From an uncultured Cytophagales bacterium (GTDB lineage Bacteria > Bacteroidota > Bacteroidia > Cytophagales > Thermonemataceae), in NCBI GenBank assembly GCA_937911505.1, contig CALEMF010000043.1, positions 1 through 47,005 on the forward strand: 47,005 nucleotides of DNA. Reading direction: 5' to 3'. The notes below the pieces were generated by a model. The model made no database searches. It saw only the letters and a list, made by a program, of their open reading frames with translations, and was not told the origin of the DNA. The translations under genes and the position numbers were made by a program. Each line of letters starts with the position of its first letter. Position 1 is the first letter of the stretch. This document shows, piece by piece, positions 8,150 through 15,605 of the stretch.

Positions 8150-8449
8150 ATGAATGGTGAGCGTGTTCTTGTGGTTAAATTGAAAACAGGCTACAGGAAA
8201 GTACACAAGAGTGATAGAGGAAATTTTTACTACCTACAAAACAGTGGCAGGAAGAAGTACATTACCAAAGATATTGATAAAGGCAAACTCCAACTTCAAG
8301 AAGCGCAACTAGTGTATAATGATAAAAAAGTAATGGTAGGTGTTCGAGGCGGTTTATACTATACGCCTCTTTTAAGTAATGAGAAACGATATATTCCTTC
8401 TACTAGAAGAAAATATGTGCAATTATACACAGAAGATATAAATCTATAG
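8150..8449 (+). CDS. Orphan toxin C-terminal domain copy 3
   Basis: This 99-codon copy shares its first half with copy 2 and its second half (LVYNDKKVMVG-RGGLYYTPLL) with the truncated copy at 7311. As in copy 1, the homologous frame is open back to 8054, directly after the TGA of the TPR gene and in frame with it (RRSDGILYYQRVSQ). It ends 4 bases before TPR gene 5. Confidence 0.6.
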   Translation: MNGERVLVVKLKTGYRKVHKSDRGNFYYLQNSGRKKYITKDIDKGKLQLQEAQLVYNDKKVMVGVRGGLYYTPLLSNEKRYIPSTRRKYVQLYTEDINL

Positions 8450-8453
8450 ATCC

Positions 8454-9020
8454 ATGAAAAGATTAATTGTGTTCTTACTCTTTTTTAATATACTCAATGC
8501 TTGTTCACAGCAAAAGAACACCTCTGATACTGATAATACAATAGATAGTACCGTATCGATAGATATTGATAAGCCGAGTCCAGGGCGGTTGTATGACAAG
8601 GCTTATAGAGCCTATACCGAAGGTTACTATTCGGAAGCTGTGGCACTCTGTACTACCATTATTGAATTAGATGTCAATTATACAGCGGCTTATTTTTTAC
8701 GAGGTAAATGTCATCGAGAACTTAGAAACTATGGAGCGTCTATAGAGAATTACAATGAGGTATTGATACGTAATCCAGAGGATGTCAGTGCCTATGTAAA
8801 TAGGGGTGGCGGGTATCTTAATATAGGGAATTACCCTGCTGCTATTGAAGATTATAATCAAGCTATTAAGAGGAATCCGAATAGTAGACTAGCCTATTAC
8901 AATCGTGCTGTAGTGTACGAGAAGCTTGGTGAAATGGATAAAGCTTGCACTGACTGGAAGAAAGCCGCAGAACTCGGCGATGAGGATGCCGCTGCCGAAG
9001 TAGAAAAAAACTGTAAATAA
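8454..9020 (+). CDS. TPR lipoprotein 5, candidate immunity paralogue
   Basis: This 188-residue protein has lipobox LNAC (Cys17). The N-terminal repeat (YDKAYRAYTEGYYSEAVALC) and the second repeat are distinct from the other copies. The G tract is interrupted here (GGGGTGGCGGG), so this copy should be less prone to slippage. It stops with TAA rather than TGA, and a truncated tip copy follows without a gap. Confidence 0.7.
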   Translation: MKRLIVFLLFFNILNACSQQKNTSDTDNTIDSTVSIDIDKPSPGRLYDKAYRAYTEGYYSEAVALCTTIIELDVNYTAAYFLRGKCHRELRNYGASIENYNEVLIRNPEDVSAYVNRGGGYLNIGNYPAAIEDYNQAIKRNPNSRLAYYNRAVVYEKLGEMDKACTDWKKAAELGDEDAAAEVEKNCK

Positions 9021-9189
9021 AGGCAAACTCCAACTTCAAGAAGCACAACTACGCTATGGTGACAAAAGTGTAATGGTAGGCTCACGGGGCGGTTTATACT
9101 ACAAATCTCTTTTAGGTAATGAGAAACGATATATCCCTTCTACAAGAAGAGAGCAGGTGCAATTAGCAGTAAAAGATGTAAATCTATAA
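9019..9189 (+). pseudogene. Second truncated toxin-tip copy
   Basis: The frame reads GKLQLQEAQLRYGDKSVMVG, then SRGGLYYKSLLGNEKRYIP, and ends VKDVNL and TAA. It is 55 codons from GKL to the stop, the same as the copy at 7311, and joins the TPR gene end at the same internal point, but its sequence is a different variant (RYGDKS instead of VYNDKK). It has no usable start codon. TPR gene 6 begins 3 bases after it. Confidence 0.8.
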
Positions 9190-9192
9190 TTT

Positions 9193-9765
9193 ATGAGAGT
9201 ATTGATTGGGCTTTTATGCCTATTACAATTACAGGCCTTTGTAGCTTGTTCACAACAGCAAAATACCTCTGATACAAATATTTTAGAGGATAGTACAACT
9301 CATAGAGACCTTAATGAGCCGAGTCCAGGAAAGCTTTATGAGCAGGCTCAAGAAGCACGTAAACAAGGTTATTATTCGAAAGCTATCAGTTACTGTAATA
9401 GGGTAATAGTGATAGACTCCAACTATACAAAAGCCTTTTATTTGAGAGCCTTATCACAAGATGATCTAGGTAATTATGAAGTAGCTATCAAGGATTACAA
9501 CCTAGTACTCCAAAGAAATCCAAATTATAGTGTAGCTTATGTTAATAGGGGGGGAGGACACGCCGCTATGGGTAACTACACAGCGGCTTTAGAGGATTTC
9601 AATCAAGCCTTGGAAGGAAATCCAAACGACAGAGTGGCTTATTATAATCGTGCGATAGTATATAAAAAGCTTGGTAGAATGCAGAAAGCCTGCGCTGACT
9701 GGCAGAAAGCAGCAGAACTGGGCGATGAAGATGCAGCCGCAGAAGTAGAAAAAAACTGTAAATGA
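9193..9765 (+). CDS. TPR lipoprotein 6, candidate immunity paralogue
   Basis: This 190-residue protein has a slightly longer signal (lipobox FVAC, Cys19), then the family spacer and TPRs (YEQAQEARKQGYYSKAI, AYVNRGGGHAAMGNYTAAL). A seven-G run lies at 9548-9554. The C-terminus LGDEDAAAEVEKNCK equals that of copy 5 and of the remnant at 10792. Its stop is followed directly by repeat element copy A instead of a toxin tip. Confidence 0.7.
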   Translation: MRVLIGLLCLLQLQAFVACSQQQNTSDTNILEDSTTHRDLNEPSPGKLYEQAQEARKQGYYSKAISYCNRVIVIDSNYTKAFYLRALSQDDLGNYEVAIKDYNLVLQRNPNYSVAYVNRGGGHAAMGNYTAALEDFNQALEGNPNDRVAYYNRAIVYKKLGRMQKACADWQKAAELGDEDAAAEVEKNCK

Positions 9766-9770
9766 GGGCG

Positions 9771-9909
9771 AACTCCGCTCGGGCATAATTGCATTGTGCC
9801 CGCATTTTCTATAGCATTTGTATGCAAACTTTGTAAGATAATACATTTCCCGCATTGAAAATGCTAGTATGAAGAAGCGATCGCAATAAAGTTGCGACCG
9901 AGCTTTGTA
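9771..9909 (+). repeat. Structured repeat element, copy A (possible RNA)
   Basis: This ~139-base element is repeated at 10655-10796 with roughly 85 percent identity by eye. It contains three hairpins. The first has stem GGGCATAAT / ATTGTGCCC with loop TGC (9781-9801). The second has stem GCATT / AATGC with loop GAA (9852-9864). The third has stem TCGCAAT / GTTGCGA with loop AAA (9881-9897). In copy B a U.G pair in the first and in the third stem is replaced by C-G, so pairing is kept when read on the plus strand. No T-run follows, so it is not a simple terminator. Confidence 0.75.
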
Positions 9910-9996
9910 AGGAAGAGAAATATTTATATCAAGAAAGGTGAAAAAAGAGTAAAGTTATAAATTGTATTTCTGATAAAATTTTAATTAAAGTATTAA

Positions 9997-10149
9997 GTGA
10001 GTAACCGCAAAGCTTATACAGTTGAGTTACCTAGAAAAGGGCAGGTTCAGGTTTATCAGGGCAAGAGCGATGGTATCTGGTATTATCTTAATAAGCAAGG
10101 AAGAAAAAAGTACATAACGAAAAGAGTGAACGATCCAACCACCCGCTAG
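9997..10149 (+). CDS. Short toxin-tip fragment, first half only (50 codons)
   Basis: From GTG 9997, directly after an in-frame TAA, the frame reads VSNRKAYTVELPRKGQ and then SDGIWYYLNKQGRKKYITKR before stopping at 10149. This aligns with the first RGG-type motif of the toxin C-terminal domain (VKLPRRGLVKV, GGWYYLSSKGRPIYITKR) and lacks the second. It is closer to the full-length toxin than to the orphan copies in the VELPRKG segment. It precedes a different type of small gene, so it may be the tip variant that pairs with the membrane protein. A decayed fragment is equally possible. Confidence 0.45.
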   Translation: MSNRKAYTVELPRKGQVQVYQGKSDGIWYYLNKQGRKKYITKRVNDPTTR

Positions 10150-10187
10150 CTATCCACGAAATACCGCTGGCACACAACGAGTTTACT

Positions 10188-10655
10188 ATGACTCCTCAGG
10201 ACTTAAGCCTGATTCGCCGAAACAGAAACGCAGTAACTAGGGTCAGCTATATTAGTGGAGCTATGTTTATTTTGCTAGGTGTATGCCTTTCTTGCGCTAT
10301 GGTCTTGGAGGATGTACGTATGTTCATCTATGTTGGCTTGCCTACATTAGTTATATGCTCAGCTCTTGGCTTGCTTTACCTAAGAGGTTGGTGGGAGCAC
10401 CAAAAATGGGTGAGTAAGCAGTCAATACCTATTGTAAAAAGAATGGTTGATGTAACAATCACTGATATTACTCGCAACAAAGGAGAGGTAACACTATATA
10501 CTGACAAAGGCTTTTTAAAAGAAAATTGGTTTCCTAAAAAAGTGCATCAACTTAAATTAAAAAAAGGAGACGATATTTCACTATTTTTCAACCTTCAATC
10601 TATTGACTATCTTAATGAAAGCTCCTATGAACTTTTTAATATTGAGCGGGCATAA
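10188..10655 (+). CDS. Two-helix membrane protein, possible non-homologous immunity protein
   Basis: This 155-residue protein has two adjacent membrane segments (ISGAMFILLGVCLSCAMVL and FIYVGLPTLVICSALGLLYL) joined by a short loop. A ~85-residue soluble, lysine-rich C-terminal part follows, with beta-like segments (VDVTITDITRNKGEVTLYTD). I do not recognise the family. It occupies the place where a TPR lipoprotein stands in the other cassettes and is bracketed by the two structured repeats. This suggests an alternative immunity gene protecting the inner membrane; that is inference from position. Unlike the other cassettes, 38 bases separate it from the toxin-tip fragment. Confidence 0.6.
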   Translation: MTPQDLSLIRRNRNAVTRVSYISGAMFILLGVCLSCAMVLEDVRMFIYVGLPTLVICSALGLLYLRGWWEHQKWVSKQSIPIVKRMVDVTITDITRNKGEVTLYTDKGFLKENWFPKKVHQLKLKKGDDISLFFNLQSIDYLNESSYELFNIERA

Positions 10656-10796
10656 ACTCCCACTTGGGCACAATTGCATTGTGCCCGCATTTTCTATCGC
10701 ATTTGTAATGTAAACTTTGTGAGAGGATACATTTACCGCATTGAAAATGCTATTGTGAAGAAGCGATCGCAACGCAGTTGCGACCGAGCTGCTGTA
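10655..10796 (+). repeat. Structured repeat element, copy B (possible RNA)
   Basis: Second copy of the element at 9771-9909. The hairpins are stem GGGCACAAT / ATTGTGCCC with loop TGC (10666-10686), GCATT / AATGC with loop GAA, and TCGCAAC / GTTGCGA with loop GCA. The right end runs directly into the remnant of a TPR lipoprotein gene. The left end overlaps the stop of the membrane protein gene. Confidence 0.75.
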
Positions 10797-10899
10797 CGAA
10801 TCTCTTGGTCAACTAAACAAAGCCTGCGCTGATTGGCAGAAAGCTGCTGAACTCGGTGATGAGGATGCCGCTGCCGAGGTGGAAAAGAACTGTAAATGA
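10792..10899 (+). pseudogene. 3' remnant of a TPR lipoprotein gene
   Basis: The frame reads LYESLGQLNKACADWQKAA, then ELGDEDAAAEVEKNCK and TGA. This is the last 35 residues of the TPR lipoprotein family found at 4805-9765, with no start and no signal. It shows that the array once continued here and was cut at the right edge of repeat copy B. The next 209 bases, up to the ExbD-like gene, hold no gene I can support. Confidence 0.85.
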
Positions 10900-11108
10900 A
10901 GGTAATAGTGATCAAACGAGGCTTCTACCCTACTCTTTCAGATCATATATCCGAAAAAACAAGGCAAACCGAGATGTAATCAATGAAAATTTTGCATAAA
11001 GTTAACTATACAGAATTTAATTTTTAAATTATCCTCTTAATAAGATTAATATTTTACTCATACACCAATCGGCGCAAATTTTGTAGTTAGCTCAAGAAAA
11101 AACGCACT

Positions 11109-11666
11109 ATGAAACGTACACCTTCCAAACACAACAGCGAAGTGAATACAAGCGCTGTAGCAGACATTGCTTTCTTACTGTTGATTTTCTTCTTAGTCGC
11201 TGCTACTTTTCCAAGCGATAAGGGGCTGGTTATGATCTTACCACCTGATGATGAACCTGTTAAAGAAAAAATCCTTGATCGTAATTTGCTAGTGATAGCG
11301 ATTAATGAAAATGGCGAAATTTTGATGGAAAAGGAACTGGTACCTCGCGCAGTTATCCAACAAAGGGTGAAAACTTTTATCAGTAATGAAGACGCAGATA
11401 AGCAACTCTCTAGTTCTCCTCAAGAAGCTACCATCGCTATTGAAGTAGCACGCGGTACGCATTACAAAGATTACATCTATGCGCTCGATCAAATAAAAGC
11501 TGCTTATCATAGCCTAAGGGCAGAAGCGCTAGGATGGTCGGTAGAAGAATACTTGTCTTTTAAAGTCCATACGGCTCCTGTAGACGTCAAAGAGCGCTAC
11601 TATCAAGTAAATGAAAAATATCCTATTAGGATAACAGAAGCACCTACCTACCAGCACGATCAATAG
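11109..11666 (+). CDS. ExbD/TolR-family biopolymer transport protein
   Basis: This 185-residue protein has the family layout: a short basic cytoplasmic tail, one membrane helix opening with the Asp-containing segment SAVADIAFLLLIFFLVAATF, and a periplasmic domain. The Asp at the start of the helix (residue 19) is the proton-path residue in ExbD and TolR. It acts as the stator partner of an ExbB/MotA-like ring, coupling proton flow to outer-membrane events. No ExbB gene is adjacent, so its partner must be elsewhere. Its 3' end overlaps the convergent purM by 7 bases. Confidence 0.85.
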   Translation: MKRTPSKHNSEVNTSAVADIAFLLLIFFLVAATFPSDKGLVMILPPDDEPVKEKILDRNLLVIAINENGEILMEKELVPRAVIQQRVKTFISNEDADKQLSSSPQEATIAIEVARGTHYKDYIYALDQIKAAYHSLRAEALGWSVEEYLSFKVHTAPVDVKERYYQVNEKYPIRITEAPTYQHDQ

Positions 11667-12826
11667 GTAAACTCCCCAAATGCACTTTGGATGGTAAGCT
11701 GGGTTTGCGCACTGCTTTCTACGCGCCCAATGACTTGCGCCTCTACCTGAAAGCTACGCGCAATCTCTATTACTTCCTGAGCGCAGGCTTCTGGCAAGTA
11801 AATTTCCATACGATGTCCCATATTAAAGACTTGGTACATCTCCTGCCAATCGGTTTTACTTTCTTCTTGAATCAGTTGGAAAAGCGGTGGTAAAGAGAAG
11901 AGGTTGTCTTTGATAATGTGAAGCCCTTCTACAAAGTGGAGCACTTTCGTCTGCCCTCCCCCACTGCAATGTACCATTCCGTGTATCTGTGTGCGGTATT
12001 TTTCCAGTATTTTCAGCATCACTGGGGCGTAGGTGCGTGTAGGAGAAAGTACAAGCTTCCCCAATGTGATTTCTTCTCCCTCGATGGTGATGGTGTCGGT
12101 TAGTTTTTTACTTCCAGCATACACCAGCGCTTTAGCAATATGAGGATCGTAGCTTTCTGGATATTTTTCAGCCAAGTAATGCGCAAATACATCGTGGCGG
12201 GCGGAAGTAAGTCCATTGCTTCCCATGCCACCGTTGTAGGCTGTTTCGTAGGTAGCTTTTCCATAGGCACTTAATCCTACAATGACATCTCCCGCTTGAA
12301 TGGAAGCGTTGGAGATAATATTTTTCCTCTGGGTACGAGCCGTTACGGTACTGTCTACGATGATGGTACGTACTAGGTCACCCACATCGGCAGTTTCACC
12401 TCCTGTGGTATACAAATTCACCCCATATTGCCGCATGTTTTCTACGAAGGCTTCCGTACCCTCAATGATGGCTGCAATCACTTCGCCTGGAACAAGTTGC
12501 TTGTTTCTACCGATGGTAGAAGAGAGCAGCATATTGTCCGTAACGCCTACACAAAGAAGATCGTCTAGGTTCATAACGATGGCATCTTGGGCAATTCCTT
12601 TCCATACGGAGAGATCTCCTGTTTCTTTCCAGTATAAATAAGCAAGCGAAGACTTCGTACCTGCCCCATCCGCATGCATAATGTTACAGTAAGCTTCGTC
12701 GCCACCGATCAGGTCAGGAATGACTTTACAGAAAGCCTTTGGGTAGAGCCCTTTGTCTATATGGGCAATGGCTTGGTGGACTTCTTCTTTGGTGGCAGAT
12801 ACGCCCCTATCTGTATACTTACTCAT
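11660..12826 (-). CDS. purM: Phosphoribosylformylglycinamidine cyclo-ligase (AIR synthase)
   Basis: This 388-residue protein catalyses the ATP-dependent ring closure of FGAM to aminoimidazole ribonucleotide in purine synthesis in the cytoplasm. It starts SKYTDRGVSATKEEV and shows the PurM hallmarks HADGAGTKSSLAYLYW, the metal-binding AMNLDDLL-like segment (IVMNLDDLLCVG), TTGGETADVGDLV and a late HCSGGGQTKVLHF. It is somewhat longer than E. coli PurM (about 345 residues), which is usual for the Bacteroidota form. It stands alone here. Confidence 0.9.
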   Translation of the reverse strand: MSKYTDRGVSATKEEVHQAIAHIDKGLYPKAFCKVIPDLIGGDEAYCNIMHADGAGTKSSLAYLYWKETGDLSVWKGIAQDAIVMNLDDLLCVGVTDNMLLSSTIGRNKQLVPGEVIAAIIEGTEAFVENMRQYGVNLYTTGGETADVGDLVRTIIVDSTVTARTQRKNIISNASIQAGDVIVGLSAYGKATYETAYNGGMGSNGLTSARHDVFAHYLAEKYPESYDPHIAKALVYAGSKKLTDTITIEGEEITLGKLVLSPTRTYAPVMLKILEKYRTQIHGMVHCSGGGQTKVLHFVEGLHIIKDNLFSLPPLFQLIQEESKTDWQEMYQVFNMGHRMEIYLPEACAQEVIEIARSFQVEAQVIGRVESSAQTQLTIQSAFGEFTY

Positions 12827-12873
12827 CCGTTTTACCTGTTCTTATTTGGTACTGTACGAAATTAATACAAAAG

Positions 12874-12901
12874 AAAGACTTCCCCTACAGGAGAAGTCTT
12901 T
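12874..12901 (-). terminator. Intrinsic terminator after the PorE-like gene
   Basis: A hairpin with stem AAAGACTTC / GAAGTCTTT lies 25 bases beyond the stop of the PorE-like gene. On the minus strand it runs into the T-rich CTTTCTTTTG. It ends the transcript from the right just before the purM start region. Confidence 0.75.
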
Positions 12902-12925
12902 AGTTACAAAACATACTTTAATTTC

Positions 12926-15040
12926 TTATCGAACCACCCCGATGATCCTAATTTCTGTACGGCGGTTCAACTGGTGCAGTTCTTCTCGCTTATTCTCGTC
13001 TCTAAAGCCATTAATGAACCTTTCGGTAAGCTTTGCTCCTTCTTCTAGATCATACTTAAGGGCTAGCTCGTCATCAATGATTTTAGGTACTTCTTCTCCG
13101 TACCCTTGCGGGCGAATTCTGCTTTGCTCGATTCCTTTAGAAACAATATAGTCTACAGAAGACTGTGCCCTGTTTTGAGCCAGTATCTCGTTATCGAAGT
13201 TAGTTCCTCGAGAGTCAGTGTGTGCACCGAGCTCTACTTTTACCTCTGGGTTATCTTTTAGGAAAGTAACAATGTCATCTAATACCAAGCTGGCATCAGG
13301 ACGAATATCCCACTGGTCATAATCGAAGAGGATGAATACCTCAAACTTCGTCTTCTCTATTTCAAACTTCTCTAGCTTCAGCTCTTCTAAAATGACAATA
13401 TCATTCTCTGGTTCAGGAAGTTCTTCGTAAGGTACTTTTTTCCCTGCCATTGTAAAGTTATCACGGGCGGTAAGGTACTGAGACTGGTCGCCGAGATGAT
13501 CGCCTAGTACAATGAAGGTGGCGTTGTCGTCTATCTTAACGGTATCTGTCAAACCCTGCTCATTAGAGAAAAACTCTTTCACCACTTGCTCGTTGGCGTC
13601 GAGAATACGTACACGTGTTTTGGGTAAGGGCTGCTCAGAGCCGTCTAGCTCTATGCCTATGGTCTTAAAGGTGAGGAAGTAGGTAGCCGTTTTGGTTTTG
13701 GGGGTTACATCAATGAAGGTATAAATATCATCATCACCTTTACCGCTTTCACGATTAGAGGAGAAATAGCCTGTTGAGTCAGACGTAAATACCAAAGAGA
13801 GGTCGTCAAACTTGGAGTTGACAGGTGTACCTAGATTTTTCACATCAACTTTTCCACTTCTTCTGATGGCTCGATAAAGGTCTAAGCCGCCCAACCCAGG
13901 ATGACCATCTGAGGAAAAATAAAGTCTACCATCATTAGAAACAAAGGGAAACATATCGTCACCAGCGGTGTTAATGGAGGGCCCTAGATTGCGTACATTT
14001 CCCCAGGTACCGTCTCTGCGCTTTACTGCACTAAACAGATCGATCCTACCCTGCGAACGGCTCTTGTAATCGTCATACTCTCTGTCTGAGGAGAAGTACA
14101 AAGTTTGTCCATCAGGGGAGAAAGTTGGGGAAGAATCCCATACAAAAGCTTTTGGCTCAGAATTCCTGCTTGGTTTACCATAGTAGGCTTCTTCGTCATT
14201 GCTACTTACCCCATCGAGGAGCCTAGGAGTCGTCCACTCTCCGTTTACTCGCTCAGTGATGTAAAGTTTTACACCTTTGCTTTTCCCTTTCTTTTGAGAG
14301 TTTTTTTCGTTAGAACGGGCAAAAATCATCGTTCTGCCATCTCTAGAGAAAGCGGCGGTTGCCTCGTGTACTTCTTCTAGGTAAATATCTTCGTGAAATA
14401 ATTGTGCGTTTCCTGCACAGTCGTTGGGGTCATCAAAAGAGTAGGCGTATAGTCCCATATAGTTTAGACCCGAGTTTTTATAGACTCCTTCCTTACGTGA
14501 AGAGCTAAAAAGAATTTTATCCCCATAAGGAACAGGTGCAAACTCGGCCGCTGCCGTATTGATCCCATCACAGTTTTGGATGTTGTAGTAGGTCTTTCTG
14601 TTTAGAATTTCACCCACCTTATCCAAATTTTCAAGTTCTTGTTTAGCACGCTGAACGTAGTTGACATTTCTACCCAGTTGCAAGTAGTTGCTAAATTGCT
14701 CACGTGCTTCTTTGTACTTACCTAGTGATTTTAGCACCATCGCGTAGTAAAACTTCGCGTCATCTTCGTGGTCTTCTTGGTGTGTTTTCGGAAGACGCTT
14801 GTTGTATACTTTGGCGTAGTAGGGTTCTGCTTCTCTAAGTCGGTTCGACTTCCGGTAAGATTGCCCTATGTAAAAGTTGGCGAGATTGCTCTTCTTACCA
14901 GTAGTAGCTTTTTTGAAGTAAGGGATGGCTTCGTCGTAATAGCCTTTCTTATAGAGATCGTAGCCTTTTTTGAAGGAGCCACAAGCACTAAGTAGACTAA
15001 TGCCAATGATGCTGATTAATAAGTATGCTCTGAATTGCAT
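12926..15040 (-). CDS. PorE-like TPR / beta-propeller / OmpA outer-membrane lipoprotein
   Basis: From ATG 15040 the 704-residue protein starts MQFRAYLLISIIGISLLSAC, a lipoprotein signal with Cys20; a longer frame to 15094 would bury the signal and is not preferred. Domain order is TPRs (residues ~25-150), PD40/WD40-like propeller blades (~170-440, e.g. SPTFSPDGQTLYFSSDRE and FPFVSNDGRLYFSSDG), a carboxypeptidase-regulatory-like domain (~465-560), and an OmpA peptidoglycan-binding domain (~590-704, HTDSRGTNFDNEILAQNRA). This is the order described for PorE, which anchors the type IX secretion machine to peptidoglycan. The family has many paralogues, so a T9SS role is likely but not certain. 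It is the last gene of a three-gene minus-strand unit. Confidence 0.8.
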   Translation of the reverse strand: MQFRAYLLISIIGISLLSACGSFKKGYDLYKKGYYDEAIPYFKKATTGKKSNLANFYIGQSYRKSNRLREAEPYYAKVYNKRLPKTHQEDHEDDAKFYYAMVLKSLGKYKEAREQFSNYLQLGRNVNYVQRAKQELENLDKVGEILNRKTYYNIQNCDGINTAAAEFAPVPYGDKILFSSSRKEGVYKNSGLNYMGLYAYSFDDPNDCAGNAQLFHEDIYLEEVHEATAAFSRDGRTMIFARSNEKNSQKKGKSKGVKLYITERVNGEWTTPRLLDGVSSNDEEAYYGKPSRNSEPKAFVWDSSPTFSPDGQTLYFSSDREYDDYKSRSQGRIDLFSAVKRRDGTWGNVRNLGPSINTAGDDMFPFVSNDGRLYFSSDGHPGLGGLDLYRAIRRSGKVDVKNLGTPVNSKFDDLSLVFTSDSTGYFSSNRESGKGDDDIYTFIDVTPKTKTATYFLTFKTIGIELDGSEQPLPKTRVRILDANEQVVKEFFSNEQGLTDTVKIDDNATFIVLGDHLGDQSQYLTARDNFTMAGKKVPYEELPEPENDIVILEELKLEKFEIEKTKFEVFILFDYDQWDIRPDASLVLDDIVTFLKDNPEVKVELGAHTDSRGTNFDNEILAQNRAQSSVDYIVSKGIEQSRIRPQGYGEEVPKIIDDELALKYDLEEGAKLTERFINGFRDENKREELHQLNRRTEIRIIGVVR

Positions 15041-15108
15041 AAAACATGGGTATTTTATGAATGAATTACAATTTTGCTGGGTAAATTGTTCCACGAACGG
15101 CTAAAAAG

Positions 15109-15603
15109 CTAATCGTAAAAGAGTACCAAGCCAAAATAGGCTTTTTGTGACTCGGCCTCAGCTAACCTTCGAATATCCAAACGATAACGTTTGTTCTCTT
15201 GCCAAGGGATGGACATTAGGATAAAGTTTTGTTCTTCGTTTTCTAATTGCTTTTCAAACAGGCTTTGCCATCTCCCTGCTTGTTGTTGCCTTACGGCCAA
15301 TTGAAAAGAAGTAAGTTGCTCATTACCGATCGCGAATACACCTACATCTTTGGCTTGAGGCAACGTAGGATAAAAAGCGACCAGAGAATCTATCTGGTCT
15401 ATGTATACTGTACTTACCTGATAGCCCTCTTTAAGCAACTCTTGCGCTATTTGCTGAGTTTCGTCAAAAATTGACTGCATGGCTTGGTTATTAGCCGTTT
15501 GGGCGTTTACGGGGATTGCCCAACTCAAGGTCAGCAACCAAACCAAATACTTCAAAACAGTGTAATGGCCCAATAAAGTGGTTCTTGAATTATCTGACGG
15601 CAT
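15109..15603 (-). CDS. Secreted hypothetical protein
   Basis: This 164-residue protein has a signal peptide (VLKYLVWLLTLSWAIPVNAQ) and no recognised domain. The mature part is mixed alpha/beta with no metal or nucleotide motif visible. Its start lies 2 bases after the DUF3127 stop, and the PorE-like gene follows 68 bases downstream, so it is probably co-transcribed with both. An accessory envelope protein is the most that can be said. Confidence 0.65.
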   Translation of the reverse strand: MPSDNSRTTLLGHYTVLKYLVWLLTLSWAIPVNAQTANNQAMQSIFDETQQIAQELLKEGYQVSTVYIDQIDSLVAFYPTLPQAKDVGVFAIGNEQLTSFQLAVRQQQAGRWQSLFEKQLENEEQNFILMSIPWQENKRYRLDIRRLAEAESQKAYFGLVLFYD

Positions 15604-15605
15604 TC

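Noticed and set aside
8866..9827. Recurring minus-strand open frames over the 3' ends of TPR genes
   Set aside because: They repeat only because the underlying TPR genes are paralogous. They have no independent start context or coding signal.
9871..9900. HIP1-type GCGATCGC site
   Set aside because: A single octamer per element copy is explained by the hairpin and carries no separate signal.
9911..9960. Further tip remnant reading KRNIYIKKGEKRVKL before a TAA
   Set aside because: It is too short and only loosely similar to the KGEKRYIP end of the tips to be claimed as homologous.
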